Source of the DNA: Mermis nigrescens
Taxonomy: Eukaryota > Nematoda > Enoplea > Mermithida > Mermithidae
DNA: 64,000 nucleotides
Reading direction: 5' to 3'
Assembly: GCA_036768485.1 (NCBI GenBank)
Contig: JAVLUZ010000760.1
Location: 423,597 to 487,596, forward strand
The notes beneath the pieces are model-generated. The model ran no database searches, was not told the DNA's origin, and worked only from the letters and a program-made list of their open reading frames with translations. Both the position numbers and the translations under genes were made by a program. Every line of letters begins with the position of its first letter. Within the stretch, counting starts at the first letter, position 1. Below, in pieces: positions 1-10,675 of this stretch.

Positions 1-981
1 TGAAAAAATAAATTAATTAATTAATCAATAAATAAATAAAAGGTAAATAAATTAGGCATGCTGTTAGTATAAAAGAAATAAAAAAAACAAAAGACGCGAG
101 AAATAGTATATACACATGTACATAAAAAGCACACAAAATTATATTATGAGAAATTACGGGTTTTACGAGGCGCAAGAGTTCAAGTAAAACGAGAGAAGTA
201 AGCAGGAGTTATACAGAATAGATACAAAAAAAAGTACGCTCAGAACTTCCTTTCTTTATGCCTGAATTTCAAAATTTTCTGAACGCCAGATTTTCGCAAA
301 AGTAACAGAATGTTCAATATAGGTATTTCGAACTGTTTTTGAGAGCCTAACTACAATCCGACATGTTTTTTCTTAATAACTTTGTTATATTATTCTTATC
401 AGGTTCTAATGAGTTTTGGATATAGTTGTAGAATATTCGACAGGAAACTTACTGACACGGTTTGATCGGATTTGTTTGTTAATGGTGTCGAGTGCATAAA
501 CTTTGAGTATCAAATGCTCGTAAATCGAAAATAAATTGTTAAGAATGGGTTTATGCAGGTTCGTGCAAAACTTTGTCAGTCAACGACCTACCGGATCTTC
601 AATATTTGCAAGATAAACTTTTGTAAAATATTGAGAATTTGTCAAACTAGGGTGAGATAATAGTTTGGATATTAAGTGGGACGGTCTACAAAAATAAAAG
701 TTTACGCAAACTTATATAGCTTACGCCGCAAACGAGCGAACGCGACCAAATGACGTCATCAAGCGGCAACTTCCAACTATGTCCAAAAAAATCATCAAAA
801 TATTAAGAATTAACGAAGTCATTACGAAAAAACGGGTGGGACGGATAGCCGGGTCACCTTATAAATTAAATTTGTCAGAAACCGGTCTGCATGAAAGTGA
901 AGCAACGCATTAATAGAATATGCAAAAATATAGAACAATAAAAGGAAAATTACGCGATAGAACAATAAAGGGGGTGCAAAC
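1..981. other. AT-rich non-coding stretch, probably ALG5 intron
   Basis: No convincing coding exon is seen. It lies downstream of the ALG5-like exon on the minus strand, so it is probably the 5' part of the following intron. The next expected ALG5 block (the conserved K-N-R-G-K-G-G region) was looked for on the minus strand and not found, so the rest of the gene should lie left of the window. Confidence 0.5.
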
Positions 982-1267
982 CCGTATTGTCGGTGCTGTA
1001 GTCGTCGACCAGGATAATTTCGTAGGTGAAAGTGGGGTCTCGTTGAGCCTCATGCTCCAAAGACGCGATGCACTCATTGAGCATGTCGGGCAGGCGCAGC
1101 TGCTCGTCCTTGGCCGGAATGACCACGGTTAGCGACAATGAGGCAGGGTCGAGCACAGAGGGCAACTCGAGCAGGGCGGCGGGGTCGCTGCTGCCGCTGT
1201 CCCGGTAAAACCTCTCCGACTCGGTTCGGTAGAACGGCACACTGCGGTCGCGTTCAAGCATTTTCAA
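982..1267 (-). CDS. ALG5: ALG5-like dolichyl-phosphate beta-glucosyltransferase, one exon (partial)
   Basis: ALG5 transfers glucose from UDP-glucose to dolichyl phosphate on the cytosolic face of the ER, making the donor for lipid-linked oligosaccharide synthesis. This exon reads as the start of the GT2 catalytic domain: a family-typical E-S-E-R-F-Y lead-in, then LTVVIPAKDEQLRLPDML, the RDPTFTYEIILVDD block and YSTDNT. The VDD aspartates are the expected nucleotide-sugar-binding residues. The order and spacing follow animal ALG5 closely. The exon ends at a minus-strand donor (G|GTTTGC) at 981/980. The 5' boundary is uncertain: the frame stays open upstream to about 1310, and an AG near 1288 is a plausible acceptor. 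The N-terminal membrane anchor is not in this exon and must be upstream. There is no stop or frameshift inside the exon. Confidence 0.8.
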
Positions 1268-1289
1268 ATCGACGACGCCTTGCGATTCT

Positions 1290-2300
1290 ACAACATTTAT
1301 GACACTTTTTCCGACTCAATGCATTTACTCCGCAGTTTATGTTTGATGTAGCAAGACAATAGTCGTGGAGCGCTCGCGAGACGAGAAAATGTAGACGGTT
1401 TAGTCACGAGAAATTTATTGAAAGACTTTAATAAGTACACCCCATAAACGCTAATCGTTCATCGCTGATGCTGATCATGTCATTTTTATTACTATAGCTT
1501 ACATGCGAGCGTAAGAACGTTGAAAGAGACTCATTTTAATTTGAAAACATTTTTATTCTCAATTTTACCGCCCCGTAGCTAGTCTTAAGGCAAACGTAAA
1601 TGATATTGGGGTGGGGTTGGAGGCGGGTCCTATTTTAAGCGTTTATAGCTATTGTTTATTTCTTATATTTTTCTACTAGTTTTTGTTTTTATTGTCTAGG
1701 AAGAATGAGCGTCGTCAGAAACGCCATATGACAATTTTTTCACACATATCCATCGTTTTAAGCCAGAAAAGAAACTTCAGAAAATTTTTGTTTCATCCTC
1801 CCAAAATGTTAAATAAATGGCGTAAAATGTTCAAGATATAAATTAAAAAAATCAAAACAAATAAAATGTCGCATAGATGATGTAAAACCTAGCCAATGCC
1901 ATAGGTCAAAGTTTTGGGGACTGGGATGAAAATTAAAACCTTAGAGATAGCGAAGTGGCTAGTAGAAACGAGTTTACGGCAAAAAACGATGGTATCGATT
2001 TAAAAACATTATTTTCGAGCATTTGTGGCGAATATATAGCCTTATTGAACTCACACGCATATCAATATAGTCTTTTTGGACTAAATGTAGCTATTTAGCC
2101 CTTTCTGAAGTCGATAAATAGCCATAAATCCTTTTGATACCCAGAGAAAAACAACTGTAAAGCATTTCTGAGCTCATACAATAAGTTTATGAGTCCAAAA
2201 AGGTTATAGCAGTGTTTTTCGGCAAAAACGGCTATATTGCTATCAGTTTTTTAGAGCTCAGGTGGCATACATGCACATAGAAGGTGAGGGGCATACCCCC
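1290..2300. other. Non-coding, repeat-derived, upstream of ALG5 exon
   Basis: No gene is seen. From about 1900 the sequence belongs to a repeat rich in short 'ctatatagcc/tttttgga' inverted blocks. The same repeat appears again near 50370-50610 and 56700-57010. Confidence 0.4.
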
Positions 2301-3000
2301 TGAAGGTTCAGCAGCCGGACGCGTACTGTCCGGCGATTTTGAGCTGATGGAACGTTTTTTGCATCCTTTTTGAGGTCAAAAGCAGTAAAAACGTCGAAAT
2401 TTTTCCGGCGCTTCGCGCCAGATTAGTAGTTTTGATCAAAAAGCGCCCAAATTGATCAATTTTTGCACTTTTTAGTGCTAAAAGTGCAGTCAATATTGAC
2501 TAAAAATGCTTTTAAAATGCGATATTACCACGAAAAAAAACGTTTTATAGGCTATTCGAACCATTTTGATACTTAAAACAGCAACAAAATCGTGAATGTT
2601 AAATTTGCTGTTTTGGATTTTCGGGATTTCACCCCCCCTCCGCTGCCGACCTTGACCTTGTGCACCTATGTCATTCATGAGCATAGGGGGTTAAGGGGAA
2701 TATTACACCCCTGAGCTTCGTAAAACTGATAGCTATACAGTGATTTTGGCCGAAAAACCATTGCTTTATAGCCTTTTTGGGATCAGAAAATTAGAAGTAA
2801 AAAATGGTCTTAAAAATAATGGTATGACGAAAAACACCATTTTTCAACGTTTCTAATCAAGCACTATCCATTGGCATCAAGAAATTGCGAAAAAAAAGAA
2901 AAAAATGAAAAATTAAATTCTGCAGGGGTATTTTGGTTTCTGCGGGGGGGGGGGTATTCGGCCTCTGAGGGGTGCATACCCCCCTCCCACGCCCACGTGT
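2290..3000. repeat. Decayed hAT-type MITEs (two kinds side by side)
   Basis: 2290-2700 carries a GGCGCTTCGCGCC palindrome (2407-2419) and C-rich and G-rich flanks, like the MITE at 10061-10472. 2820-3000 is the right-hand part of the main hAT MITE family: accaccattttt..cgttt, catcaagcactatccattgg, then C-runs ending cccacgtgtg. No complete target duplication could be assigned. Confidence 0.5.
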
Positions 3001-4740
3001 GCTCCCTGCTCTGGCGAACTCTACCTCGCCCATGTACGGAGGTTACCTAATTGATTCTCGAAAATGCTTGACTGATCTAACAGAAGTTGGGATCCTCTCT
3101 AAAACATTGCCCATTCCCAAAAAAGATTGACTAAGGTTGATTGATCAAGTTTAGGATTATTTAATTATTTACCTCTGAAAATGTTGCCTTGCTCTAAAAA
3201 ATATAAAGCTACCCAGAAAACTGACTGACTATCGAAAACGGTTGGCTGATTCTTGGCTCAAGATTGCCTAGTTCTTTCAAAAAAGTTGACTGACGTCGAA
3301 AAAGTCGGCTTTTTCTTAAAAAAAGGTTGCCTGTTATTCAAAAAGGCTGAATAATCTCAAAGAAAATTGACTGGGTATGACAAGAGTCAATTTTGACCTT
3401 ATTTGAAATCCGTTTCAGGTTCAGTCGAGAATCCAGAATTTTCGAAGGAGGGGTTTCATACCTTTTTCCCAAAAAGCCGGAAACAATTACGAAAATCCGC
3501 CATTTAAGTGCAATCATTTTCGGCAATTCAGGCATGATGACCCTGAATCCGGCGCAAAGCGACAGCAAATTTCTAAAATTTAGGCATAAGGGTGACTGAC
3601 AAGAATCAAAGTTACTTCTCTCTTCGTGTATTCATGCACATGAAGCATGCAAAATCCTAATAAATAATTTGACGCGAAGCATCAAAAATTTTAAGAGTAC
3701 TAACTGGATAAATCTATCAAGTACTAGAATCATAGACTGCCATGGTCTAAAGTGAGGGAGGAGTGACGTTCCAAAACTTGAGACCAGTAAATTTGAAGAG
3801 TCATCAAACCTTTTGATTTCGAACATTTCAACTCCATTCTAGGCATTTTATTGTTAAACAGAAATGTATGAATTTAGCCCACATCCAAGATTTTACTTCG
3901 AGGGGGGCAAAAATTTTGAGGTCAGATATCTCGAGATTAGGAGATGGGCAGGCGCCGAAAAAATTGATATGTTCTACTTGTCTAGCAAAATTTGAGCGGT
4001 TTTGAACGGGTTAGAAGACAAAAATGCAGATAAATAATAAATCCGACGCAAAGCACTAGAAAAAATTCATGCTCCACTCAAAGTTGAGTTGTCGTGAACA
4101 ATGAATTTGGCATGAAGTATCTAAAAAAATTAGCATGCTCCTAATTTTAAGTCAAATTTGGGTGATTTGGAATGCTTTAGAAGCAGTTTTCCCGGCAAAG
4201 ATTTACCCCCGATTTACAAAGACTTTTCGGGACCGTCTTCGTACATGTACAAAGATTTTTGGGAAGACAAAAATTGCAAAAAAGATATGAAATTCGCAAA
4301 AATTTACGGCGGCGCCAAAATGAGTAATTGTGCATTCTATATATCTTTATAATGGCACAAATTTCATTTCAACAGCAAAAATGTCAAATTTTTCAAGACG
4401 ATTCTTTGTGATTTTTGCCTTTAGAAACCCAGAAATTAGCTGAAATACACTACCAAAAGTCGAACAACTTTGTTTTTACAACACTAAAATCACTACTGTA
4501 CCATATTTCGGTACCCAAAAATTTGTGTGTACAAAATAAACAGATTTTTGATCGCTAACATCTATCAAAGGATAAGAAACATTCGGGCATTGGTGTAGCT
4601 AATTCACATATGTATTTAGATAGCCACGTTATATACATCAAGTAGTATTCGGTGAAAGCTGCCACCTAACTAGTTCGAATTGAGTCAAGTCGAAAACAAA
4701 TAAGGCGGTGCTCGGATTGTTTCTGTAGATTCATGTGACT
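3000..4740. other. Non-coding, low-level internal repeats
   Basis: No gene is seen. 3060-3370 is a run of loosely related 'ttgactgact..aaaaaggttg' units. 3550-4330 contains further variants of the short GAA/AAA-loop palindrome (near 3554, 3672 and 4043). Open frames here are short and not conserved in style. Confidence 0.4.
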
Positions 4741-4742
4741 GA

Positions 4743-4880
4743 CTAAAATGTTGGTGCCAGCTTTCGAAATAAGCCTAAGTGATGGGGTGCGATGCGATGC
4801 GACTCGCGTCGCTCGCTCCGCTCGTCACATCCTATTACTCAAGCTTATTTTAAATGCTGGCACCAACATTTTGGTCGGTC
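4743..4880. mobile_element. Foldback MITE
   Basis: Two arms are inverted copies of each other: aaaatgttggtgccagc (left) and gctggcaccaacatttt (right). Each arm continues about 25 bp further with mismatches. The centre is CG-rich (gatgcgatgcgactcgcgtc). No target duplication is assigned. Confidence 0.6.
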
Positions 4881-4959
4881 CATGATACTAAACATAAGCT
4901 TAATAGCAGGTAAACCAATGCAAAACATTACGAATACATTGCATTCTTTATCGAAATGA

Positions 4960-5050
4960 ACCAGCGTTAGTCGATTGGTCAAGGTTCTGAGCTTTGGAGC
5001 AAGTGGTCCACGTTTCGAATCCGGTTAGCAGCGACTTTCTTCCGCTTCAT
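4960..5050 (+). repeat. Possible tRNA-derived SINE head
   Basis: About 70 bases resemble a tRNA-like pol III promoter. An A-box-like tagtcgattgg is followed about 40 bases later by gtttcgaatcc, one mismatch from the B-box consensus GGTTCGAATCC. The flanking bases do not fold as a convincing full cloverleaf, so a SINE head or tRNA relic is more likely than a working tRNA. Confidence 0.35.
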
Positions 5051-5805
5051 TGGATCATTTCATCGGATGCTACTTACTTGTTTAATAAGCCTTTATAATA
5101 TGACTATCTTCAGGACGTAGCTCTGGGGGAATGGGGAGATCCGGACCGGTATTCCTAAGTTTTGTTGACACCTACCTTTTGTACACGTACACAAAACATG
5201 ACCGACAGTAAATGCTTATCGACATGTATTTACGTAAGTAATATAACCTGCGCAATTTTCCTCTAGAGGTTTCTATATACGCTAATTTCATTATCTGCAC
5301 TCCCTAATCGCAAAATTCAACACAAAAGTAGTACAGTAAGGTTTTTGAAATGAAAAGATTTCTCATACTTTTTTAGGTGAATGTAATCCGAATGACTTCC
5401 ATGCGTAGGTTTTCATACATGCTAATTTCAATCTTTACACTCCCGAGCAACAAAAAACAGTATTAAAACGGTTACAATGAAATTTTGAAATGGAAACATT
5501 TCTCATAACAATTATTTACTGATTTTTTTGTTGTGAATTCATTTTTCATAACAATTACTTGCTGATTTTTTGTTGTACTCTGATGACTGCACTCCGGAAC
5601 TGCGAAATTCAACACAAAAATAGCTACAGTAGGATTTCTAAAATAGAAAGATTTCTCATATTTGCTGATTTTTTGTTGTACTTACCTTTCTCATAACAAT
5701 TATTTGCTGATTTTTTGTTGTACTTTGATGTCTTTGCTATTTTTAAAACTATTGAGCTCATTCTAATAAGATTTTCTTTGATTTTGATTTTCTCCTGTAG
5801 TGTGT

Positions 5806-5925
5806 AGTGATCGACCGGGGCGACTTTTTCGGCCGGGGCCGGAGCGATACCTTGGCTGAAAAAATCTCCGGCCCCGGCCGGGACCGGGGCTGGGGCTGGG
5901 GCTGGCCGGGGTCAGACAAGGAAAA
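5806..5925. repeat. GC-rich element end (GGCCGGGGCCGG)
   Basis: It begins tagtgatcgaccggggc, close to the terminal sequence cagtgatcgactggg of the hAT-type element at 61744-63445, and continues with repeated ggccgg/ggggctg blocks. It is probably a short non-autonomous relative. The GC content is far above the flanks. Confidence 0.4.
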
Positions 5926-6552
5926 TATTATCGCATGACACATACAGTCAAGACCACAAGTAACGTTGCTCAAGCGCATGTCATGCAGGCACCTGGCAGT
6001 CAAAGTGATAGACATCGCACAGGTAAATTTCTTTCGATGTGCGCATTGTCCTTTGTAAAGTTTATGATCAGGTGAAAAGACAATGCAAACACGAAGTAGA
6101 ATTATTTCCCGGCTAAGTATACAAATTTAGAAATGTGACATTTTCACTCTTTACAAGCCGGAAAAATGATTCTAAGAAGAGCAAAACACAAGTACGAGTT
6201 GCATATAGCATATAAAATAGTTTCAACAATGCTTGAGAAATTCAGATTAGATACATAATATACCAAACTTTACAAAAAAAATATTCCGAACTTTACAAAA
6301 AATATTCCAACATTTACAAAAATTTTTCCAAACTTTACAAAAATTTGCGTTTTTTAGATTAGAACGTTTGTCATGGATGAGGTGATGTGTTCATCGAGGT
6401 TTTTTGTGTAAAGATTTGCATAATAAAATTTGGCCTCTTTGTAGATATTTTCTTATATACTTTGAAAAGCGTTAAATGATTGAAAAAACACTGTCCAACC
6501 TCTATTTTTTAAATTCAAAACAGACAAAATCATTATTTATACATTAAGCTTA

Positions 6553-7594
6553 TTAGAGACCCGTGAATCGAATTCGGGCGGGTAGCCACCCCCCCCCCCA
6601 CCGTACCAAATAATCAGTTTTTTCGCCTCTTGTTCGCGTTTTTATAATTTCATCAATAATGAACAGATCGTCAGTGGAAACGTTAATCTTTTGCAGTTCG
6701 GGCTCGTAAAAAATACCATCTAGTTTTTCGCCCAATTGGTCTTAAATAGACGGTGGGGTTCTAGCGTATCTTTAACTAAAAAATACTCCTCTGCTCAATT
6801 GGGCCAGAACCCCTTTTCGAATGTGCGTTTCACTTTATTTATTCTGACTTTATCGCCAATTTCGAATTTGAATTCAGTTTGATTATCGCTAGTTAGGCGG
6901 AATGCTCTGCTTAATATTTCACGCTTGTTCTTAGCCGCCATATTCACCGGACACGTACCTATTGTTCTATGAAACGAATCGTTGTAATTTTTCATAATTC
7001 TTGACAAAAATGTCGATATACTTGTACGTGTTACTTTTAGTAAAATACCTCCACATGCGTTCTTTGGGTGTTCTATTAAAACGCTCTACTACAGATGCTT
7101 TCACTCCACTTTTAGTGGTGATAAAATCGACAGATTCCGATTTCAAAAATTTCTGAAACTCGTTGTTTACAAATTCTTTTCCTGCGTCCGTTTGTAGCTT
7201 ATAGGGTTTGCGGCCGGACGATACAAAAATGTGTTTAAAAGCCTAAACAATATCTTCAATTTTTGCTTTTCATTGGAACGGGCCATGCGTACTTTGAGAA
7301 AATGTCTATGCAGTTGAGTAGGCACTTAAAATTATCATTGTGGTCGGCTAACGATTGAAGGTCGGCCAAGTCGGCCTGCCACTGTTCATCTATGCTGCTC
7401 ACTAGGACTTTGTTTCGAGAATATCGCTTGAATGCGGGTTTGTGTAATGTGTAGGTAGACTGTTTTTCTAGCCATGCTTTTACCTGCTCCAATTTGGCGG
7501 TCGGGCGAATTATTTCCACTCGAGTGTAAAGTTTTTTGACGCAAGTGAACCCGCTTTGCGGGTAGTAGTACGATTTTTCCAGTATTCTATCCAT
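6553..7594 (-). pseudogene. Polinton/Maverick-type integrase relic with chromo-like C-terminus
   Basis: Polinton integrases (rve/DDE fold) insert the element into host DNA. Read right to left, the region shows KAWLEKQSTYTLHKP, the first catalytic aspartate in WQADL, IDIFSKYAWPVP, then LQTDAGKEF with the second aspartate, VVERFNRT with the catalytic glutamate, RTIGTCPVN, GDKVRINKVKRTFEKGFWPN, and a chromo-like tail (DEIIKTRTRGEKTDYLVRW). The order matches Polinton integrases. An in-frame stop near 7243, a frameshift near 7000 and a stop in the linker before 6735 break it into at least three frames (7594-7256, 7255-7010, 7007-6553), so it is a pseudogene. It lies head-to-head with the polymerase fragment at 8460, as expected for parts of one element. 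Confidence 0.8.
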
Positions 7595-7698
7595 TCCCGT
7601 TTTTTTCTATATTTTATTTATCTATTAACATTACAACACACGATTTATGTGATAATCGATACAATTTTAGTACAAATTCTCCCACATGATTTTTCAAT

Positions 7699-7968
7699 TT
7701 ATGTCGAAAGATGACATAGACTACATATAGCATCAATATCCTTATTCAGAATCGTTTGCTTTATATTTTGAGCAAAGACCCAGAACGCGTTGCGTTTATC
7801 AATATCGCGTTGCACTTTCTTAAACTCTTCGCTCATGAATCCCCAGAAACACGAGCCTATATTTCGAACATTTTTGACGCTCAAGTAGCGGTTATTTGCT
7901 TTTCCGACGAGCCTTTGAACAAAATGATGATACGCTATTTCGCCAGAAGCCATTGTTGTTTTCAACAT
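7699..7968 (-). CDS. Small ORF inside the Polinton relic, function unknown
   Basis: An 89-residue frame lies between the integrase and polymerase fragments, on the integrase strand. I do not recognise it; it has no clear membrane segment or cysteine motif. The minus frame upstream (8000-8110) gives a charged stretch rich in E, Q and K (TEPEQQAEEEKAKAAY) ending in a stop, so part of a further Polinton accessory gene may be decaying here. It may be a chance frame. Confidence 0.3.
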   Translation of the reverse strand: MLKTTMASGEIAYHHFVQRLVGKANNRYLSVKNVRNIGSCFWGFMSEEFKKVQRDIDKRNAFWVFAQNIKQTILNKDIDAICSLCHLST

Positions 7969-9257
7969 ATGTAATATACCTGGTGCGCGCTCTCATTTAT
8001 AGACTTTTAGTAAGCAGCCTTGGCCTTTTCCTCCTCGGCCTGCTGCTCAGGCTCAGTGTAGCGCTTCAGGACGCGATGCCCTGCTTCTTGCTTCTTGCAT
8101 AGCTCTATTAAATTCGGAGCATTTGGGACACATTTGTATATTCAAGTACCACCTGCCTGCTTTTGTTTCAAAAAATCCCTCTCGGAACTCATTTTTTGGC
8201 AAAAGTAGCAAAGTTGGATCATCAGGGGGAACATGGGGCGCTCCAGGTTTCTGCTACATAGCTCTATAGGCGGTCGGATTAACCTCTCATAGGACTTTTT
8301 TTGCCTTCAGTAAACGACAATTTTTTGATTTCTTTCAATTCTTCTATTTTTTAATACAAGGAAATCACACGTTAAAGCAGCAAAACACATCTAGTATTCA
8401 TAGGTTTTGTCTATAAATAAGAGTACATTTTGACTTGTTCTATTTAAACATGGTTCTAAATCAATATACATAGGTGAATTCCATCTATTTCTGTTCGTAG
8501 GTTTAAATCTACTGCAAAAACATTCCTGTTGAAAAGCATTTATGATTGCCCTAACATAATCGAAGTTTTTGAACCAATTTTTGAGGATGTTATCGAGAAA
8601 ATGTTACGTAAGTAGACTACCCTGCAGACCGTATGGTAGGCATTGAAATTAGGCACCCAGAGCGTGTAATAGTCCCATACCCATTCACTCAGCGCCAATA
8701 TTTGAATGCTGACAAGGTTTTGAGTATTATGGAAAATGTTTTTCAATCTAAAAAGGAGTTTTGCTTTGATGAATGTATGACATTCAAGGTAGTTGATGTT
8801 GATAAAAACCTACAGCAGGGTTCAGGTTTGATTAAAGTCAATTCAGATATTAGGACATTTTGCATTAATGGAGGAGCATATATTAAAATTGCATTAAATG
8901 ATAATTTATCACTAACACCCCGAGCTATTGTAACAGGAATCTCAAAGCTTGACAAAGACTCTAAATGGGATATCGTTAGGAAAGGAGATAAGGCCCGTAT
9001 TCACAAAGGCGAGCTAGTTTAGCTCGAGCTAAAGGTCTTAGCTCGAGCTACGTAGCTCGAGATTTAGCTCGAGCTAACCGTTAGCTCGAACTAATCGTTA
9101 GCTCGAGCTAACGTTGGGCCGTATTCACAAAGGCGAGCTAGCAGTGTGCTACGTAGCCCGAGCTAAATAGGAAATTTTCAAAAAGAAGCACAAAAGAAAG
9201 TGCATCAAGCAAGAATGGAGTTGATAAAAGAGAGCAAGATACAGTAGATACCAAGAA

Positions 9258-9411
9258 GCGCTACTACGAAACAAAGCTTCAAAGGCTAGAACAACAGTGG
9301 CAGCAGAGCCAAACTCAAAGCTATTCAGTGTCGCAGCGCATGGATGATTCAACGGCTTATCTATATCAATCGGCTTCAAGTTATAGTTCTTACCACCAAA
9401 TGTTAAAATAA
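9258..9411 (+). pseudogene. Myb/SANT-like Harbinger accessory protein, C-terminal remnant
   Basis: The frame reads TKKRYYETKLQRLEQQW and then a Q/S/Y-rich tail to a TAA at 9409-9411. The K-R-Y-Y-E-x-K-L helix is the usual C-terminal end of the Myb-like DNA-binding protein that Harbinger elements encode beside the nuclease. A stop (TAG at about 9255) cuts it off from an upstream stretch. The rest of the gene is missing. Confidence 0.55.
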
Positions 9412-9472
9412 TACACATTCACCATATTGAAATGAATGCTGATTAAATTGAAGCAGTTTTACTTACGTGTGT

Positions 9473-9713
9473 TTAAAGTATATTATAAATGATGATAAAC
9501 GGACGTAAAATAAATGTAATAAATCGATAAGCTGCTGATTTGAGCTGTGGTTCCAACAAATGTACAAGTGTAGGTTCGTTAGCCAAAACCTTCCGTAATT
9601 TATAATGTATTTTAAACTTTTCATCATCAAAAGATGGGCCTTTGAACATTTTCTTCATTCGGAATATCATCTAATGCGTAAATATCATCCAAGAATTGTA
9701 TCACGTCCATTAA
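9473..9713 (-). pseudogene. Harbinger (HARBI1-like) transposase, N-terminal remnant
   Basis: From about 9713 leftwards the frame reads MDVIQFLDDIYALDDIPNEE. After a frameshift near 9625 it continues FDDEKFKIHYKLRK with a leucine-rich stretch. This resembles the start of HARBI1-type nucleases, where a short acidic leader precedes F-x-D-x-x-F-K-x-x-Y-R-L. The DDE catalytic core is absent, so the element is non-autonomous. Confidence 0.5.
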
Positions 9714-10060
9714 GTTAAAAGCGCAATAAACGAAACAGACTGCACAAAAAATGGATAGCTCGAGATTTAGTCCTGCTCCGAGCAGGACTAAAATCTAGAG
9801 CTAAAAGGTCCAATTATTTAGCTCGAGCTAGGCTAGCTCGCCTTTGTGAATACGGGCTAAGAACTTAGCTCGAGCTAAATTCGTCACCTAGCTCGAGATT
9901 AACGCTAGCTCGCCTTTGTGAATACGGGCCTAACAGCCAATGTACTCTGCAAAAGCAGCTAGCTTTAGACTTAATGTGTAAGACTAACCTCAGCACCAAA
10001 GAAGAAATATATGCTATAGATGCTGTAGAAAAAATTCAAAATTTACTAGCGCCTGACTAC

Positions 10061-10472
10061 CATACATGATCTTGGGGGGGAGTTGGGGGGGTTTCATCCC
10101 CCGCAGAATCATTTTTACCCCCCGCAAAATATTTTTCACCCTCCCCAGATTTGGCGATTTTTCAAAAGTTTCCTAAACTTACCTGAAAATTGGTAGATAA
10201 AGTATATTTTAAGGGTTTTTGGCCATCTATTTGCTCAAAATCGCCAAATTTTCGGCGCTTCGCGCCATATATTCATGTTTTAAGCGATATATTGGTCAAT
10301 TTATTCGACTTTTTTCTAAATTTTTTTCATGATTTTACGCTCTAGAATGATAGAGTATTGTCAGAAACGCCAAAAAACGATGTTTTTTTAACGCGTACCG
10401 GCCATTTTTTGGCCCAAAAAAGGCACTTTAGGTTTTCATCCCCCTCCAGAATTCCCATGCTGTGCATGTATG
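10061..10472. mobile_element. hAT-type MITE, 412 bp, 8-bp duplication
   Basis: Termini CATACATG/CATGTATG are inverted, and the 8-bp duplication ctgactac is exact (10053-10060 and 10473-10480). It contains the GGCGCTTCGCGCC palindrome at 10254-10266. It sits at the break point of the Polinton polymerase fragment. Confidence 0.75.
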
Positions 10473-10480
10473 CTGACTAC

Positions 10481-10675
10481 CATACGTGGGCAGCAACAAA
10501 ATTGTGGGGGTGTACGATTTTTCAAAGGTCAAAAAAGGCCTTTAAAATGGTGGTATAGCGAAAAACACCATTTTTCAACGTTTCTCATCAAGCACTATCC
10601 ATTGGCATCAAAAAATTGAGAAAAAAACAAAAAAATTAAAGAAATTGAATTCTGGGTTGTACCCCCTCACAGCAA
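10481..10675. mobile_element. Main-family hAT MITE, right end missing
   Basis: It starts CATACGTGGGCAGC directly after the ctgactac duplicate of the previous MITE, so it inserted at that duplicate. It runs through the family blocks (accaccatttttcaacg, catcaagcactatcc) and loses its right end where the 2.6-kb element begins. Confidence 0.6.

Larger units (their letters stand above)
8992..9930. mobile_element. PIF/Harbinger deletion derivative, 939 bp
   Basis: The ends are perfect inverted repeats starting GGCCCGTATTCACAAAGG and continuing into CGAGCTAG, flanked by a 3-bp TAA duplication (8989-8991 and 9931-9933). TWA targets are the Harbinger signature. A second inner pair of the same repeat lies at about 9117 and 9857. 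Subterminal DNA is packed with TAGCTCGAGCTA-type palindromes (9010-9110 and 9755-9910). Inside are two gene remnants, tail to tail: a Myb/SANT-like protein C-terminus on + (about 9258-9411) and a nuclease N-terminus on - (about 9713-9473). Both support the Harbinger assignment. Confidence 0.85.
8440..10060 (+). pseudogene. Polinton/Maverick DNA polymerase B, N-terminal fragment, interrupted
   Basis: Polinton family-B polymerase is the protein-primed replicase of these virus-like transposons. The N-terminal region is readable in three pieces. About 8460-8610 holds IYDCPNIIEVFEPIFEDVIEKML. 8620-8991 holds MVGIEIRHPE, PYPFTQRQYLNADKV, the S-x-x-E-N-V-F-Q-S block and the RAIVTGISKLDKDSKWDIVRKGD block. 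9931-10060 holds TLQKQLALDL through LLAPDY. Pieces one and two are out of frame with each other (decay). Pieces two and three are separated by an exact Harbinger insertion and would be in frame without it. After 10060 the gene is lost under hAT MITEs, and no catalytic exonuclease or polymerase motifs remain. Confidence 0.75.
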
